NCBI GenBank assembly: GCA_023139255.1
Contig: JAGLNY010000241.1
Location: 1-9,521, forward strand
Length of the DNA stretch: 9,521 nucleotides
Reading direction: 5' to 3'
Origin: Spirochaetales bacterium
GTDB taxonomy: Bacteria; Spirochaetota; Spirochaetia; JABMQR01
Under the pieces are notes generated by a model that was not told the origin of the DNA, ran no database searches, and was given only the letters and a program-made list of their open reading frames with translations. This document shows, one piece after another, positions 1 through 8,062 of the stretch. The first letter of the stretch is position 1, and each line of letters opens with the position of its first letter. The position numbers and the translations under genes were made by a program.

Positions 1-1
1 C

Positions 2-2944
2 CTCAAGATAACATACAGCCCTGGTTTGCAATTCTTGTAACTGCATGAAGGCATCATCCCCTTTCCCAAGTCTGATCATGGCAAGAATTGACCATGGTTT
101 TGCTGTGGTCGGATCGGGCTGATCCTCATCGACAGCTTGCTTAAAATAGTTTTCAGCTTCTTTCTTATTTCCGGCCCGGTTGAGTATACATCCGGCAGTA
201 TATAGGGATTGTGCATCAAAACTCCTGAAAGGTTTTCCTAATTGCAGGTTTTCCGGATATTCAAGGGCAAGTACAATCGATTCGGTTGCATCAAGAAACT
301 TTCCATCAAGGGACTGGGAAATCGCTTTTTTTCTGTGGGTTTCCGACCAGAGGTTACGCAAATCATGGCTCAGTTCATATGGGTGAAAAGTCAAGGAAGA
401 GAGAAGCGCGGATGCTCTGTCAAACTCTCCAAGATCGGACATGAGCTGTGCAAGAGATTTCCTTGCTTCTTCATTGTTCAACACTTCAGGGGAAGCGGAT
501 GAAAACTTCATTAGCCATGCCTGGTCGCGTGTCTCTGTCCTGTCGAGAGCTCGGTCCAGTAACACCCAGGCATGAGGGTTGTGTGGACTTAGTGTAATTG
601 CAACGGAAAGTTCATCAACAGCGTTAAAGATTTCTCCAGCCTCCATATAAACAGCTCCCAGTGTGGTGCGAATAAGTGGATTTTCAGGAATAAGCCTCCC
701 CGCTCTTTTCAAATAAAAAATCGCCTCCTCCATGAGCCCGGTTTCCGCCAAAAGACATCCCAGGCTAAAACAGGCGATATGATCATCCGGGTCTATTTCG
801 AGGGAAGACGAGAGAGCAGACTTCATCTCTCTTCCCCAGGCAAAGAACAATACACTTTCTCTATAAAGAGTGGATTTCTTATCCATTAATCTTGCAAGAT
901 ATGCTGCTTTTGTTTTCCCCTCAGGAGAAGAAACATGAGAAAGGAGTAGGTGTGTCTCATTCTTTGCGCCGCAACCGGCATAAAGTAAAGCTGCTTCAAT
1001 GAGAGATTCATCCTCAGTTTCATCATGTGCCCGGATATACAAGCTGCCGGCAGCTTTTTTAGCAAATGACCTTTCCCAATGCGCCATCGTACTTACACCA
1101 AGCCGTGCGTCAAGCTTTTCACATGCCTTTAAGCACTCTTTTATCTTTCCTGTTTTTCGTGAAACCAAACATGAGAGGAACAATACCAGTGGATTTACCG
1201 GGTCTATATTCATGGCAGAATTGACAAGTAATTGCGCTTTAAGGTAATCTTTATCCTGCAGGGCAATAAAAGTGAGCTGAATAAGTGCAGGTAGTACGTA
1301 TGTTTCCCCTGTAGCTGCCGTTCGTGTGAAATCTGCCAGGGCCTGTTTAACATCCCCATCCCAGAGTGACGCAAGACCGTGAAGGTAGAGGGCTTCATCA
1401 TTCATTCTATCCGTCTGGAGTGTATTCATGAGCTCTTTACGAGCTTCGTTGTAATTACCGGAAGCCAGATGCAAATTACCCAATCTTAAATGAACACGCG
1501 AAAAACCAGGATCCTTTTTCAGTGCATAAGCATAAAATATTTGGGCAAGGGCAGGCCTTAAGGTTCGTTCATAACTGAATCCACGGAGGAAGAGCTTTTC
1601 CGCGCTCATATCTACAACAGGTTCCGGATTATCGTAGAGGGTGTCGATATTTACAGCGTACCTTTCTTTTTCATCTGACCATGAGAATAGCTTGCCATGA
1701 GATTCAATCACAGAAACTGAATTGATATTTTCTTTCTGGATATCTATCATTCTTTTATATGTCTTGCCTGCTTTCAGATTAAATGAGTCTCCGGTAAGTT
1801 TTCCATTTACTTGAAGCTGAATTTCCTTTACATCCCTTGATGGACAAATTCGTATTGATGTTTTTCCGTCGTCCTGTACAATTCCTAGGGCGCCGTTTGA
1901 AGTTACTGAATGTACATCACCAATTTCCGATACAGGCATCCACCATTCACGGTGTGAAATTACAGAGTAAGGGCGGAATATTCCCCTGTCCATTTGAGTC
2001 TCCGGCCTGCCGCTCTGGATTTCAGGGATTGGTAACTCCTGATCTGAGGCAACCCTTCCCCATAAAAGACCTTCTTCTGAGTTTCCCCATGACCAGAACT
2101 TTTGACCCGCAACCTGCCACGGAGGAGCCCACCGAACAATTCCAAAATCCCAATCATCATAATAAGCACCAAACCATCCCTGCAGACTGCCTGGACTGAA
2201 AAGGCCAATAGGCTCGGGAATTTCAAGATTAATGCTGTAATTAATGTTGTTTTTCACCGGATACGGGTAGGGGGTTACAGTTTCCATGAAAGAACCTTCA
2301 AAATGTCCAAGCATGGTGTGCGTGGGAAAAAGAAAGCGCAAGCTTTTGTGAGGAGTAATTCCTGCATTTAGCCAGTAATACCACGGTTGGGGGATGGGTG
2401 TTGGATTATACAGAAACTGATCAAAACATAGCCCCCGAAAATCACTCATCACAGTAATTCCAGCTGCGATCCGCGTTCCGCCCCGGTAGTCACGGGAAGA
2501 AAAGAGAATCTGAACACCTTCATTGGTTTTTTTTACGTTAACACCAACCCTGGACCATGTAAAGGCATTATGGCCTATCGGAAAGTTCATTTCCACACCA
2601 CCTGCGACATAGGCGCCGCGCATGGCATTGTGTGCAGGTTTCATAATTTTTGGACAGTGGAACATTCCGCGGCCGGTAGTTAGGTCAATGACCTTATATA
2701 TATGCATTCCCCAATCAGGCAGGATAGTCACTTCAATAAAACAAGAACGTACAAGAATTGCATCGTAGATTCTATTTTCCACTTCTGTGGTAAATGATTT
2801 TTGCCAGGTGTAAGGGTAAATCGCATGTATATTTTTTCCAAACAACGGAGGATTCGGATTAACCGGTCCGGGTTTATAAGTGGGGATTTTGAGAGTCAGA
2901 AACCGTACATCGATTCCCATGTGAGAAAATGATTTCTTATCCAT
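2..2944 (-). CDS. DUF5107 domain and TPR-repeat protein, partial (C-terminus beyond the left edge)
   Basis: I translated this by hand from the ATG at 2944 down to base 2; it stays open for 981 codons and continues past the left edge. Residues about 40-340 look like DUF5107, a beta-rich domain found in sugar-metabolism loci and thought to resemble aldose-epimerase or sugar-binding folds. Signature stretches are LPDWGMHIYK (near 75), YWLNAGI (near 190), GWFGAYYDDWDFG (near 255) and KFWSWGN (near 281). From about residue 450 the protein becomes helical with TPR-like repeats; the clearest pair lies near 721-790 (SLGCLLAETGLMEEAI, then TLGAVYMEAGEIFNAV). There is no signal peptide, so it is probably cytosolic. 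The length already approaches the 1,000-1,100 residues I recall as usual for the family, so little is probably missing. It overlaps the stop of the upstream gene by 8 bases and has no clear Shine-Dalgarno sequence, which suggests translational coupling. The exact function is unknown; sugar recognition or enzyme scaffolding is inference. Confidence 0.85.
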   Translation of the reverse strand, partial: MDKKSFSHMGIDVRFLTLKIPTYKPGPVNPNPPLFGKNIHAIYPYTWQKSFTTEVENRIYDAILVRSCFIEVTILPDWGMHIYKVIDLTTGRGMFHCPKIMKPAHNAMRGAYVAGGVEMNFPIGHNAFTWSRVGVNVKKTNEGVQILFSSRDYRGGTRIAAGITVMSDFRGLCFDQFLYNPTPIPQPWYYWLNAGITPHKSLRFLFPTHTMLGHFEGSFMETVTPYPYPVKNNINYSINLEIPEPIGLFSPGSLQGWFGAYYDDWDFGIVRWAPPWQVAGQKFWSWGNSEEGLLWGRVASDQELPIPEIQSGRPETQMDRGIFRPYSVISHREWWMPVSEIGDVHSVTSNGALGIVQDDGKTSIRICPSRDVKEIQLQVNGKLTGDSFNLKAGKTYKRMIDIQKENINSVSVIESHGKLFSWSDEKERYAVNIDTLYDNPEPVVDMSAEKLFLRGFSYERTLRPALAQIFYAYALKKDPGFSRVHLRLGNLHLASGNYNEARKELMNTLQTDRMNDEALYLHGLASLWDGDVKQALADFTRTAATGETYVLPALIQLTFIALQDKDYLKAQLLVNSAMNIDPVNPLVLFLSCLVSRKTGKIKECLKACEKLDARLGVSTMAHWERSFAKKAAGSLYIRAHDETEDESLIEAALLYAGCGAKNETHLLLSHVSSPEGKTKAAYLARLMDKKSTLYRESVLFFAWGREMKSALSSSLEIDPDDHIACFSLGCLLAETGLMEEAIFYLKRAGRLIPENPLIRTTLGAVYMEAGEIFNAVDELSVAITLSPHNPHAWVLLDRALDRTETRDQAWLMKFSSASPEVLNNEEARKSLAQLMSDLGEFDRASALLSSLTFHPYELSHDLRNLWSETHRKKAISQSLDGKFLDATESIVLALEYPENLQLGKPFRSFDAQSLYTAGCILNRAGNKKEAENYFKQAVDEDQPDPTTAKPWSILAMIRLGKGDDAFMQLQELQTRAVCYLE

Positions 2945-4100
2945 TACTATTATCTGAATTATTTGGATAAAACCCAAAAATTTCACGACAATGCTTCATA
3001 GTTAAAAGATTTTCAATAGATGTCCCTACAGCCAATGAGTGACTTGCTCCATAGATAAATCCACCTCCCGGTGAAGCATGCTTAATAGCATAACGGGCAT
3101 CATTCTCAACATCCTTTACCGTACCGCCTATTAGTTTTTCGTTACTGACCCCACCCCAAAGAGTAATATTATTACCATACTTTTCCTTTAGAAGCTTGAT
3201 ATCCATTCCGGCAGTTGGCTGGATTGACTCATATGCATCAAATCCTGCTTTTATGAAATATTCAAAAATATCCCAGGTTCTGCCACAGCAATGCTTAAAC
3301 ATTTTTATCCCGAGTTTATGTGCTTCATCGCAATAGGCTTTCAACCATGGGAATATATGTTCTATAAAGATGCCCGGATTGACTAGAAGTCCTGTGCTGC
3401 TGCCGTAATCCGCGCAAGGAATAACGCCGTCTATTCCTTCTTCTGCATAATATTTCAACATCCCGATGGCTTTTTTTCCGGCTAATTCGGTTAGTTTAGC
3501 ATGCATTTCCGGGTGGAGTGCCAGGTTGATGTAAAATTCCTCAGCAGTCTGGCCGAAACCGGGAAAACCAATATCATCGGCTAAACAGGCAATAAAATGA
3601 GTACCTTTCATTTTTTTCACTATATGTCTTACCCATTCCCACTGCCAGTTTTGCGGCTTTTCTACACCATAGTTGTCAATTTTATAAATTTCTTTTTCCA
3701 GACTTTCTAATGTCGGTGGAGTATAACCATCAGGATTCATACGATAAGGCAAAAGATCATGAGTTACGGAAGAGACACGGTAGATATTGCCTTTGCTGTC
3801 TTCATAATTGTTTTCATCGAGTTGCTTCATGGGGGGTGTTTCTTTGGTGAAAACTTGCACAGTGACAATATCGAATCCAAGAGCCTCTACCAAATCGATT
3901 GTATCTTTTTTGTAGGATTCAATAATTTCCTGATCTTGTTTTTGCCACCAGGCTTTAGTTTCTTTCATTTTTGCATGGACAAAAGTTTCCCTGCCAAGAA
4001 TATCTTCATAGATATTATAATCCACCCAATGTTCTCCCCAGGGGATGATATCAGGTTCCTGATGATTTAATGTTTTAAAGACGCGTTCTCTCGGTAACAT
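2937..4100 (-). CDS. URO-D/MtaA-family methyltransferase homologue
   Basis: This 387-residue protein has the typical opening of the uroporphyrinogen decarboxylase superfamily (RERVFKTLNHQEPD, residues 4-17) and the family's TIM-barrel landmarks: a DDIGF segment (175-179), PCADYGSSTGLLVNPGIF (228-245), KMFKHCCGR (266-274) and the late segment GGGFIYGASHSL (345-356). Its length suits the methyltransferase-like branch (MtaA, MtbA, CmuA relatives) rather than heme-pathway HemE, and it sits beside an MttB-family gene instead of heme genes. His270-Cys-Cys272 matches the H-x-C part of the zinc site that, in MtaA/MtbA, binds the methyl-accepting thiol. The Cys that usually supplies the third ligand is not seen in the 340s-350s. 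The start is chosen because MLPRERV is where homologues begin; the leader has no strong Shine-Dalgarno. It is the first gene of the leftward operon. Superfamily membership is sure; methyl transfer to coenzyme M, a folate or another thiol is inference. Confidence 0.9.
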   Translation of the reverse strand: MLPRERVFKTLNHQEPDIIPWGEHWVDYNIYEDILGRETFVHAKMKETKAWWQKQDQEIIESYKKDTIDLVEALGFDIVTVQVFTKETPPMKQLDENNYEDSKGNIYRVSSVTHDLLPYRMNPDGYTPPTLESLEKEIYKIDNYGVEKPQNWQWEWVRHIVKKMKGTHFIACLADDIGFPGFGQTAEEFYINLALHPEMHAKLTELAGKKAIGMLKYYAEEGIDGVIPCADYGSSTGLLVNPGIFIEHIFPWLKAYCDEAHKLGIKMFKHCCGRTWDIFEYFIKAGFDAYESIQPTAGMDIKLLKEKYGNNITLWGGVSNEKLIGGTVKDVENDARYAIKHASPGGGFIYGASHSLAVGTSIENLLTMKHCREIFGFYPNNSDNSNG

Positions 4101-4243
4101 AATATTTCATAGTATACAGCAGGCTCATTTCTCTTGACCAGAGATTTTTTTGCGAGAACTTTGGATAATATTGCGATGCTGCGATATAAATTACCCGCAA
4201 CAATGTCCAAGGTTTACACCAATTTATCCATTTACAGACTCAG

Positions 4244-4249
4244 TATAAT
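4244..4249 (+). promoter_or_regulatory. Candidate -10 box of the rightward operon
   Basis: The hexamer is an exact TATAAT, about 60 bases before the ATG at 4309, leaving a normal-length leader. The matching -35 region is poor, as is common for activator-dependent promoters. It rests on the hexamer match alone in an AT-rich region. Confidence 0.35.
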
Positions 4250-4293
4250 AAATAAGAATAGGTCTATGCTTTAGCCTAAATTACTGACTTTCA

Positions 4294-4300
4294 AGAAGGA
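4294..4300 (+). promoter_or_regulatory. Ribosome binding site that fixes the start at 4309
   Basis: AGAAGGA ends 8 bases before ATG 4309 and is the only good Shine-Dalgarno match near the beginning of this reading frame, supporting that ATG as the true start. Confidence 0.7.
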
Positions 4301-4308
4301 ACAATAAA

Positions 4309-6654
4309 ATGACTGAACAAGTAAAACAGTATCAAAAACCGCTATTACCTTTTGATAAGCCAATAGCCGAACATTTTAGAGAAAACGGCTGGTTTAAAAC
4401 TGGAAAACTTCTGTCCTCGTGGTACATGCTCTCGAACAAAAATATATCCGTGCTTATCGACACGGTGAAACCGAAGATTGTTAATATTTTCGTTTACGGG
4501 AAGTATGGCACGCTGCGTGCGTTGCTCTATGACACAGGATGGTCGGCAGCCATGAGTGATTGGCTTTTCGGAATTGTACCTGTATACCAGAAGAGCGGTG
4601 AATATTATATGCCTATACAATACGGAGCTGTAGTAACCGAGTCGGATAACGTAGAGTTTGATTCAGATAATAATAGTCTTATAATGAAGGGCTTGCGTTT
4701 TTTCCCATCAGACAGAAAGGGAGATCCTGTTTCATCTGCTATAGATGTTGTCGGCTATGACGAAGAAGAAAAAGAAAAGAGGTTAGCCGGGGGAGCCACT
4801 GAAATCCGAGCGGATTGGGGAATTCGTCTTCTTGAAAATGCCATCGAAATGAGTGTCAGCTATTCGGACAGCGTTGAGAGTCAGCGCTTAGTGACTTTCT
4901 GGCACCCGATTTTTACTCATAGTATTTGCGGACAAAACGGCCGGGCCGAATCCATTGAATATGCAAAGAATGCCATACTTAATGATAAGGATGAAGTTAA
5001 GTTGACAGACGAGCAGGGCAGGATGCCGCAGATTACCATCAGTTCCGCGGAATCCCGAATAGCTATTCAACCCCGTAGTGAGAAAACACTTAGGGGCGCG
5101 TATCGTTTGCCTGTTGAAATCTTTGGCGACCAAATCTTGAAAACAAGGATTACGATTGAACCAAACGACGTTACACTTGAAGTAAACCCGCATATAGATG
5201 CAGATACCGAGCAGCGTATCACGGTTTTTGCAGATGACAAGCCTGTCCTGCACATATCCGGGGAAGATGCACAGGTGCAATTCGAGCAGGTTAATGAAGG
5301 AATCTGGACAGGGAAGGTGAACCTGCCGGATGGTGAACACTTTCTTCTGGCGAAGACCTGCAGAGGGCAAAGCTCCAGGAGGATCTTTGCTCACGGGGAT
5401 CCCCGTAATAAAATGAAAAAGGTGGGTGAAACCTACCTGAAGCTGCAATATAAAGAAGGACCATTGAAGGACTTATTCCCTTACGTATATTATGTGGGAA
5501 CCCTTGAACCCATAACAGAGTGGTGGGGTGCTAATGAAGGTACGTGCGGCAGTTATGCGATACGGCTCTGCTCTTTGCTGGCTGCTCTTTATGAACTTTT
5601 TAACGACCGGCGTTTTTCCGATTCCCTTTTTAAAAAGCTGTCTGCCCATTACGAAAAGTGTCATAAATTCAAAGACGGCAGTGTAATGCCGCCGCCCGAC
5701 CTTCAGCCGGATGGGACTCTTGTACCGGGCAGTGAGGAGTGGCCCAGACCCTGGAATCAATTTGAGGCGGTAAAGGCTTATACATTGGCTTATCATACTT
5801 TCAAACGTCATAATGAAGAGGATCGGGCAATTAAGTGTCTTGAATGGGCTGCCGGATATGCTAAAACAATCATTAACATGCAAAGACCTAACGGCAGTTT
5901 GCACGAAAGGTACCGTTTCGGTACGTTTGAACCCTGCATAGATAAGGTTTTCTTGACTCCCATGTCATTAGGTTTGACAGAATATATAAAAGCCCTTGAT
6001 GTGGAAGGGGTCAGTTTTCTTGGGATGACACCTGACCGGGTAAGACAAATAATTACCGACCAGGTCGACTATGCCCGTTCTCTTCCGGAAAGTGATTTTA
6101 AAATGCTTGCAGGGGGTGAGGCGAGTGGTAACAGCCCGTCCTGGTTTACCCTATTTTCTACGGGACGTATGTTATCCCGGTATGCATATCCGGAGGATGT
6201 ACGGGACGATGACAGGCTGGCAATGGATGCCGCGAAACTGTCCATTTATCTTTGCGCCTTCTACCCCGACTATCCGCAGTTCTACATGATTCAGGCGTGT
6301 ATCGATGTTGCCTCGCATGTATGCTGCAGTCTTGGGGAAATGGTTGCAGCGGATTGGAAAAAAATGTGCGGGGTCTCATTAATGAGCAAAGGAGATATGG
6401 ATGATTATAATCAGGCCCTTATAGGCGCAGCCCTGCTTCGGCATGGTAAAGAGGATATCGGTCTTTTGCCTATCCGTTATGCATTGGCCAGCCGGTTAAG
6501 TACTGCGATTCTTGATAACGGTGAGGTCTGTGAGTGTGAGGTGGATGTGCCCGGATATCGTTTCCGGAAAACCGAGTTTACCATGGCCGATGTGAATGCT
6601 GCCACTCTCGGGGAAACACTTTTCCAGTACGCTACCGATATTCCGATTGTGTAG
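4309..6654 (+). CDS. Unrecognised 781-residue protein, possible six-hairpin glycosidase-like enzyme
   Basis: I do not recognise a named family. There is no signal peptide or membrane segment, so it is probably cytoplasmic. Residues about 30-365 are rich in alternating hydrophobic and polar strands (VNIFVYGKYG near 58, QRITVFADDKPVLHISG near 302), suggesting one or two beta-sandwich domains. From about 375 to 735 the sequence is helical with spaced aromatic and acidic motifs: TEWWGANEGTCGSYA (403-417), EEWPRPWNQFEAVKAY (476-491), INMQRPNGSLHERYRFG (522-538) and GGEASGNSPSWF (602-613). That beta-front, helical-back layout and the QxxNGS-type turn resemble (alpha/alpha)6-barrel carbohydrate enzymes; Glu404, Glu410, Glu533 and Glu604 are acidic candidates for an active site. 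It leads the rightward operon, 20 bases before the MttB-like gene and two genes ahead of a GH4 enzyme, which favours a glycoside substrate. The coding call is firm; the fold and function are inference. Confidence 0.85.
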   Translation: MTEQVKQYQKPLLPFDKPIAEHFRENGWFKTGKLLSSWYMLSNKNISVLIDTVKPKIVNIFVYGKYGTLRALLYDTGWSAAMSDWLFGIVPVYQKSGEYYMPIQYGAVVTESDNVEFDSDNNSLIMKGLRFFPSDRKGDPVSSAIDVVGYDEEEKEKRLAGGATEIRADWGIRLLENAIEMSVSYSDSVESQRLVTFWHPIFTHSICGQNGRAESIEYAKNAILNDKDEVKLTDEQGRMPQITISSAESRIAIQPRSEKTLRGAYRLPVEIFGDQILKTRITIEPNDVTLEVNPHIDADTEQRITVFADDKPVLHISGEDAQVQFEQVNEGIWTGKVNLPDGEHFLLAKTCRGQSSRRIFAHGDPRNKMKKVGETYLKLQYKEGPLKDLFPYVYYVGTLEPITEWWGANEGTCGSYAIRLCSLLAALYELFNDRRFSDSLFKKLSAHYEKCHKFKDGSVMPPPDLQPDGTLVPGSEEWPRPWNQFEAVKAYTLAYHTFKRHNEEDRAIKCLEWAAGYAKTIINMQRPNGSLHERYRFGTFEPCIDKVFLTPMSLGLTEYIKALDVEGVSFLGMTPDRVRQIITDQVDYARSLPESDFKMLAGGEASGNSPSWFTLFSTGRMLSRYAYPEDVRDDDRLAMDAAKLSIYLCAFYPDYPQFYMIQACIDVASHVCCSLGEMVAADWKKMCGVSLMSKGDMDDYNQALIGAALLRHGKEDIGLLPIRYALASRLSTAILDNGEVCECEVDVPGYRFRKTEFTMADVNAATLGETLFQYATDIPIV

Positions 6655-6662
6655 AGAGTATG

Positions 6663-6668
6663 AAAGGA
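6663..6668 (+). promoter_or_regulatory. Ribosome binding site for the MttB-like gene
   Basis: AAAGGA lies 6 bases before ATG 6675 within the 20-base gap after the preceding stop, supporting this start and co-translation from one transcript. Confidence 0.65.
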
Positions 6669-6674
6669 TAAAAA

Positions 6675-8048
6675 ATGGATAATACAAGCAAGATAAGACT
6701 TTCGATAGCTCCAGTTGACGAAAAACATTTGGACAGTTTGCATAAAGCCTCTCTGGAAATCCTGGCACATACAGGTTTGAATGTTCATTCTGCCCCTGTT
6801 CGTGAAATGCTGGCAAACGCGGGGACTATAGTCAAAGACGACCTCCGAGTATATATCCCGGCAGCACTCGTTGAAAACGCCCTTGCCTCGGCACCTTCGA
6901 AAATTGAAATATATAACCGTAAAGCAAGTGTTGCGATGACACTGGAAGGGGAAAATAGTTATTTTGGAACAGGCAGCGATCTGGAATATTCCATTGATTC
7001 GAATAACCTTCAGCGGCGTGAAAGCATACTTGAAGACGTTAAACAGGCGACTCAAATTTGTGAAAAACTAAGTAATATTGACTTTGTAATGTCATACGCC
7101 CTGCCTAATGACATCCCGGCTCCCGGATGTGAAATTGAGCAGTTTAAAGTGATGTTGGAAAATACAGTTAAGCCGATTATCATGACGGAATATTCCGGAA
7201 AGGGAACGCTTGAGCATATACACAAAATGGCCTGTCAGAGTTGCGGAGGAGAGGCGAATTTCCGCCAGGCGCCAAACTACATACTGTATGGCCAATTTAT
7301 TTCTCCCCTCCAGCACGATGCAGGTGCTCTTGACCGACTGATGTTTTGTGCCGGTAACGCCATACCTATCGTATATGTGCCGACAATAATGATGGGGGTA
7401 ACAGGGCCGGTGACACTGGCCGGGGCAATTGCTTTAGCAAATGCTGAATGTTTGGCAGGGCTTGTAATGCATCAGCTCAAGGCACCCGGAGCGCCTTTTA
7501 TTTATGGAGGCTGTATAAGCCCCCTGGATATGAAGACAACAGTATATTCTTACGGGGCACCTGAATGGCGTCTGGCTGATGTAGTGCTTTCCCAGCTTTC
7601 CCTACGATACAAATTGCCTGTATTCGGAACAGCAGGCGCCACTGATTCCAAAGTTATCGACGCCCAGGCCGGTGCGGAATGGGCATATTCTCTTCTGGCT
7701 TGCGCACTGGCTGGAACCAATTTAATTCATGATGTTGGGTATATGGAGTCAGGGCTTAGCGGCTCTCTGGAAGCGCTGGTAATATGTAATGATATCATTG
7801 GCATGGTCAAACGAATTATTTCAGGTTTCGAGATTAATGAAGAGACCTTAGCTTTAGATATAATAAATAGAGTAGATCCGGCAGGACATTTTACCGGTGA
7901 GGAGCACACCCTCAATAATTTTAAAAAAGCCGTCTGGTATCCATCGATCATGGAGAGAAACAATTTTGAAATGTGGCAAAAATCAGGGGGGAAAGACATC
8001 CTGGTACGTGCCGGAGATACAGTAAGGGAATTACTTACAAAACAATAA
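6675..8048 (+). CDS. MttB superfamily (trimethylamine methyltransferase family) protein without pyrrolysine
   Basis: This 457-residue protein is a full-length member of the MttB superfamily (COG5598). Matching stretches are an N-terminal helix-rich opening (HKASLEILAHTGLNVHS, 23-39), MMGVTGPVTLAGAIALANAE (239-258), FGTAGATDSKVIDAQAGAEW (317-336), NLIHDVGYMESGLSGSLE (349-366) and the C-terminal GHFTGEEHTL (404-413) and WYPSIMERNNFEMW (421-434). Archaeal MttB carries pyrrolysine encoded by in-frame TAG; here the frame has no internal stop and ends in TAA at normal length, so this belongs to the non-pyrrolysine group. Characterised members of that group move a methyl group from quaternary amines such as glycine betaine (MtgB), proline betaine (MtpB) or carnitine (MtcB) to a corrinoid protein. 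The substrate here cannot be read from sequence. It is cytoplasmic and sits between the 781-residue protein and a GH4 enzyme, an unusual sugar-linked setting. Family assignment is very secure. Confidence 0.95.
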   Translation: MDNTSKIRLSIAPVDEKHLDSLHKASLEILAHTGLNVHSAPVREMLANAGTIVKDDLRVYIPAALVENALASAPSKIEIYNRKASVAMTLEGENSYFGTGSDLEYSIDSNNLQRRESILEDVKQATQICEKLSNIDFVMSYALPNDIPAPGCEIEQFKVMLENTVKPIIMTEYSGKGTLEHIHKMACQSCGGEANFRQAPNYILYGQFISPLQHDAGALDRLMFCAGNAIPIVYVPTIMMGVTGPVTLAGAIALANAECLAGLVMHQLKAPGAPFIYGGCISPLDMKTTVYSYGAPEWRLADVVLSQLSLRYKLPVFGTAGATDSKVIDAQAGAEWAYSLLACALAGTNLIHDVGYMESGLSGSLEALVICNDIIGMVKRIISGFEINEETLALDIINRVDPAGHFTGEEHTLNNFKKAVWYPSIMERNNFEMWQKSGGKDILVRAGDTVRELLTKQ

Positions 8049-8050
8049 TA

Positions 8051-8056
8051 GAGGAG
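8051..8056 (+). promoter_or_regulatory. Ribosome binding site that selects the GH4 start at 8063
   Basis: GAGGAG lies 6 bases before ATG 8063. An in-frame ATG at 7973 would add 30 residues that overlap the preceding gene and precede the Rossmann motif; this strong site decides for 8063. Confidence 0.85.
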
Positions 8057-8062
8057 ATAGTT

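Larger units (their letters stand above)
4101..4308. promoter_or_regulatory. Divergent intergenic control region
   Basis: This 208-base AT-rich stretch separates the leftward and rightward operons and must hold promoters for both. On the plus strand there is a perfect TATAAT at 4244-4249, but with only a weak -35 (AATTTA, 4221-4226, spacer 17). A second plus candidate is TTGGAT (4161-4166), spacer 18, TATAAA (4185-4190). On the minus strand TTGGAC (4210-4205), spacer 16, TATATC (4188-4183) is possible, and TATACT (4116-4111) lies only 10 bases before the start of the left gene. Also present are a short inverted repeat (TCTCT 4130-4134 with AGAGA 4140-4144) followed by seven T, and three TGCGA copies. 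No recognised riboswitch was seen. The individual promoter assignments are guesses. Confidence 0.5.

Noticed and set aside
1837..2371. Plus-strand open frames of 120 and 89 residues
   Set aside because: They are antisense to the continuous DUF5107-TPR frame, which matches its family throughout this stretch.
2937..4100. Assignment as HemE of heme biosynthesis
   Set aside because: The sequence carries the H-x-C type motif and the longer insertions of methyltransferase-like relatives, and no heme genes are nearby.
4130..4151. Stem-loop plus T-run as a rho-independent terminator
   Set aside because: The stem is only 5 pairs and AT-balanced, and no plus-strand gene reads into it from the left; an operator or chance is more likely.
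4888..5448. 186-residue minus-strand open frame inside the 781-residue gene
   Set aside because: It is antisense to a well-supported gene, has no ribosome site or recognisable domain, and its composition looks like a shadow.
6477..7055. 192-residue minus-strand open frame across the 6654/6675 gene junction
   Set aside because: It is antisense to two real genes, including the secure MttB family, and shows no protein-like motifs.
6675..8048. Pyrrolysine-containing trimethylamine methyltransferase
   Set aside because: There is no in-frame TAG, and the protein is full length with a TAA stop.
7973..8062. Longer GH4 start at 7973, adding 30 residues
   Set aside because: The extension overlaps the MttB-like coding end in another frame, has no family similarity, and the GAGGAG site plus the immediate Rossmann motif point to ATG 8063.
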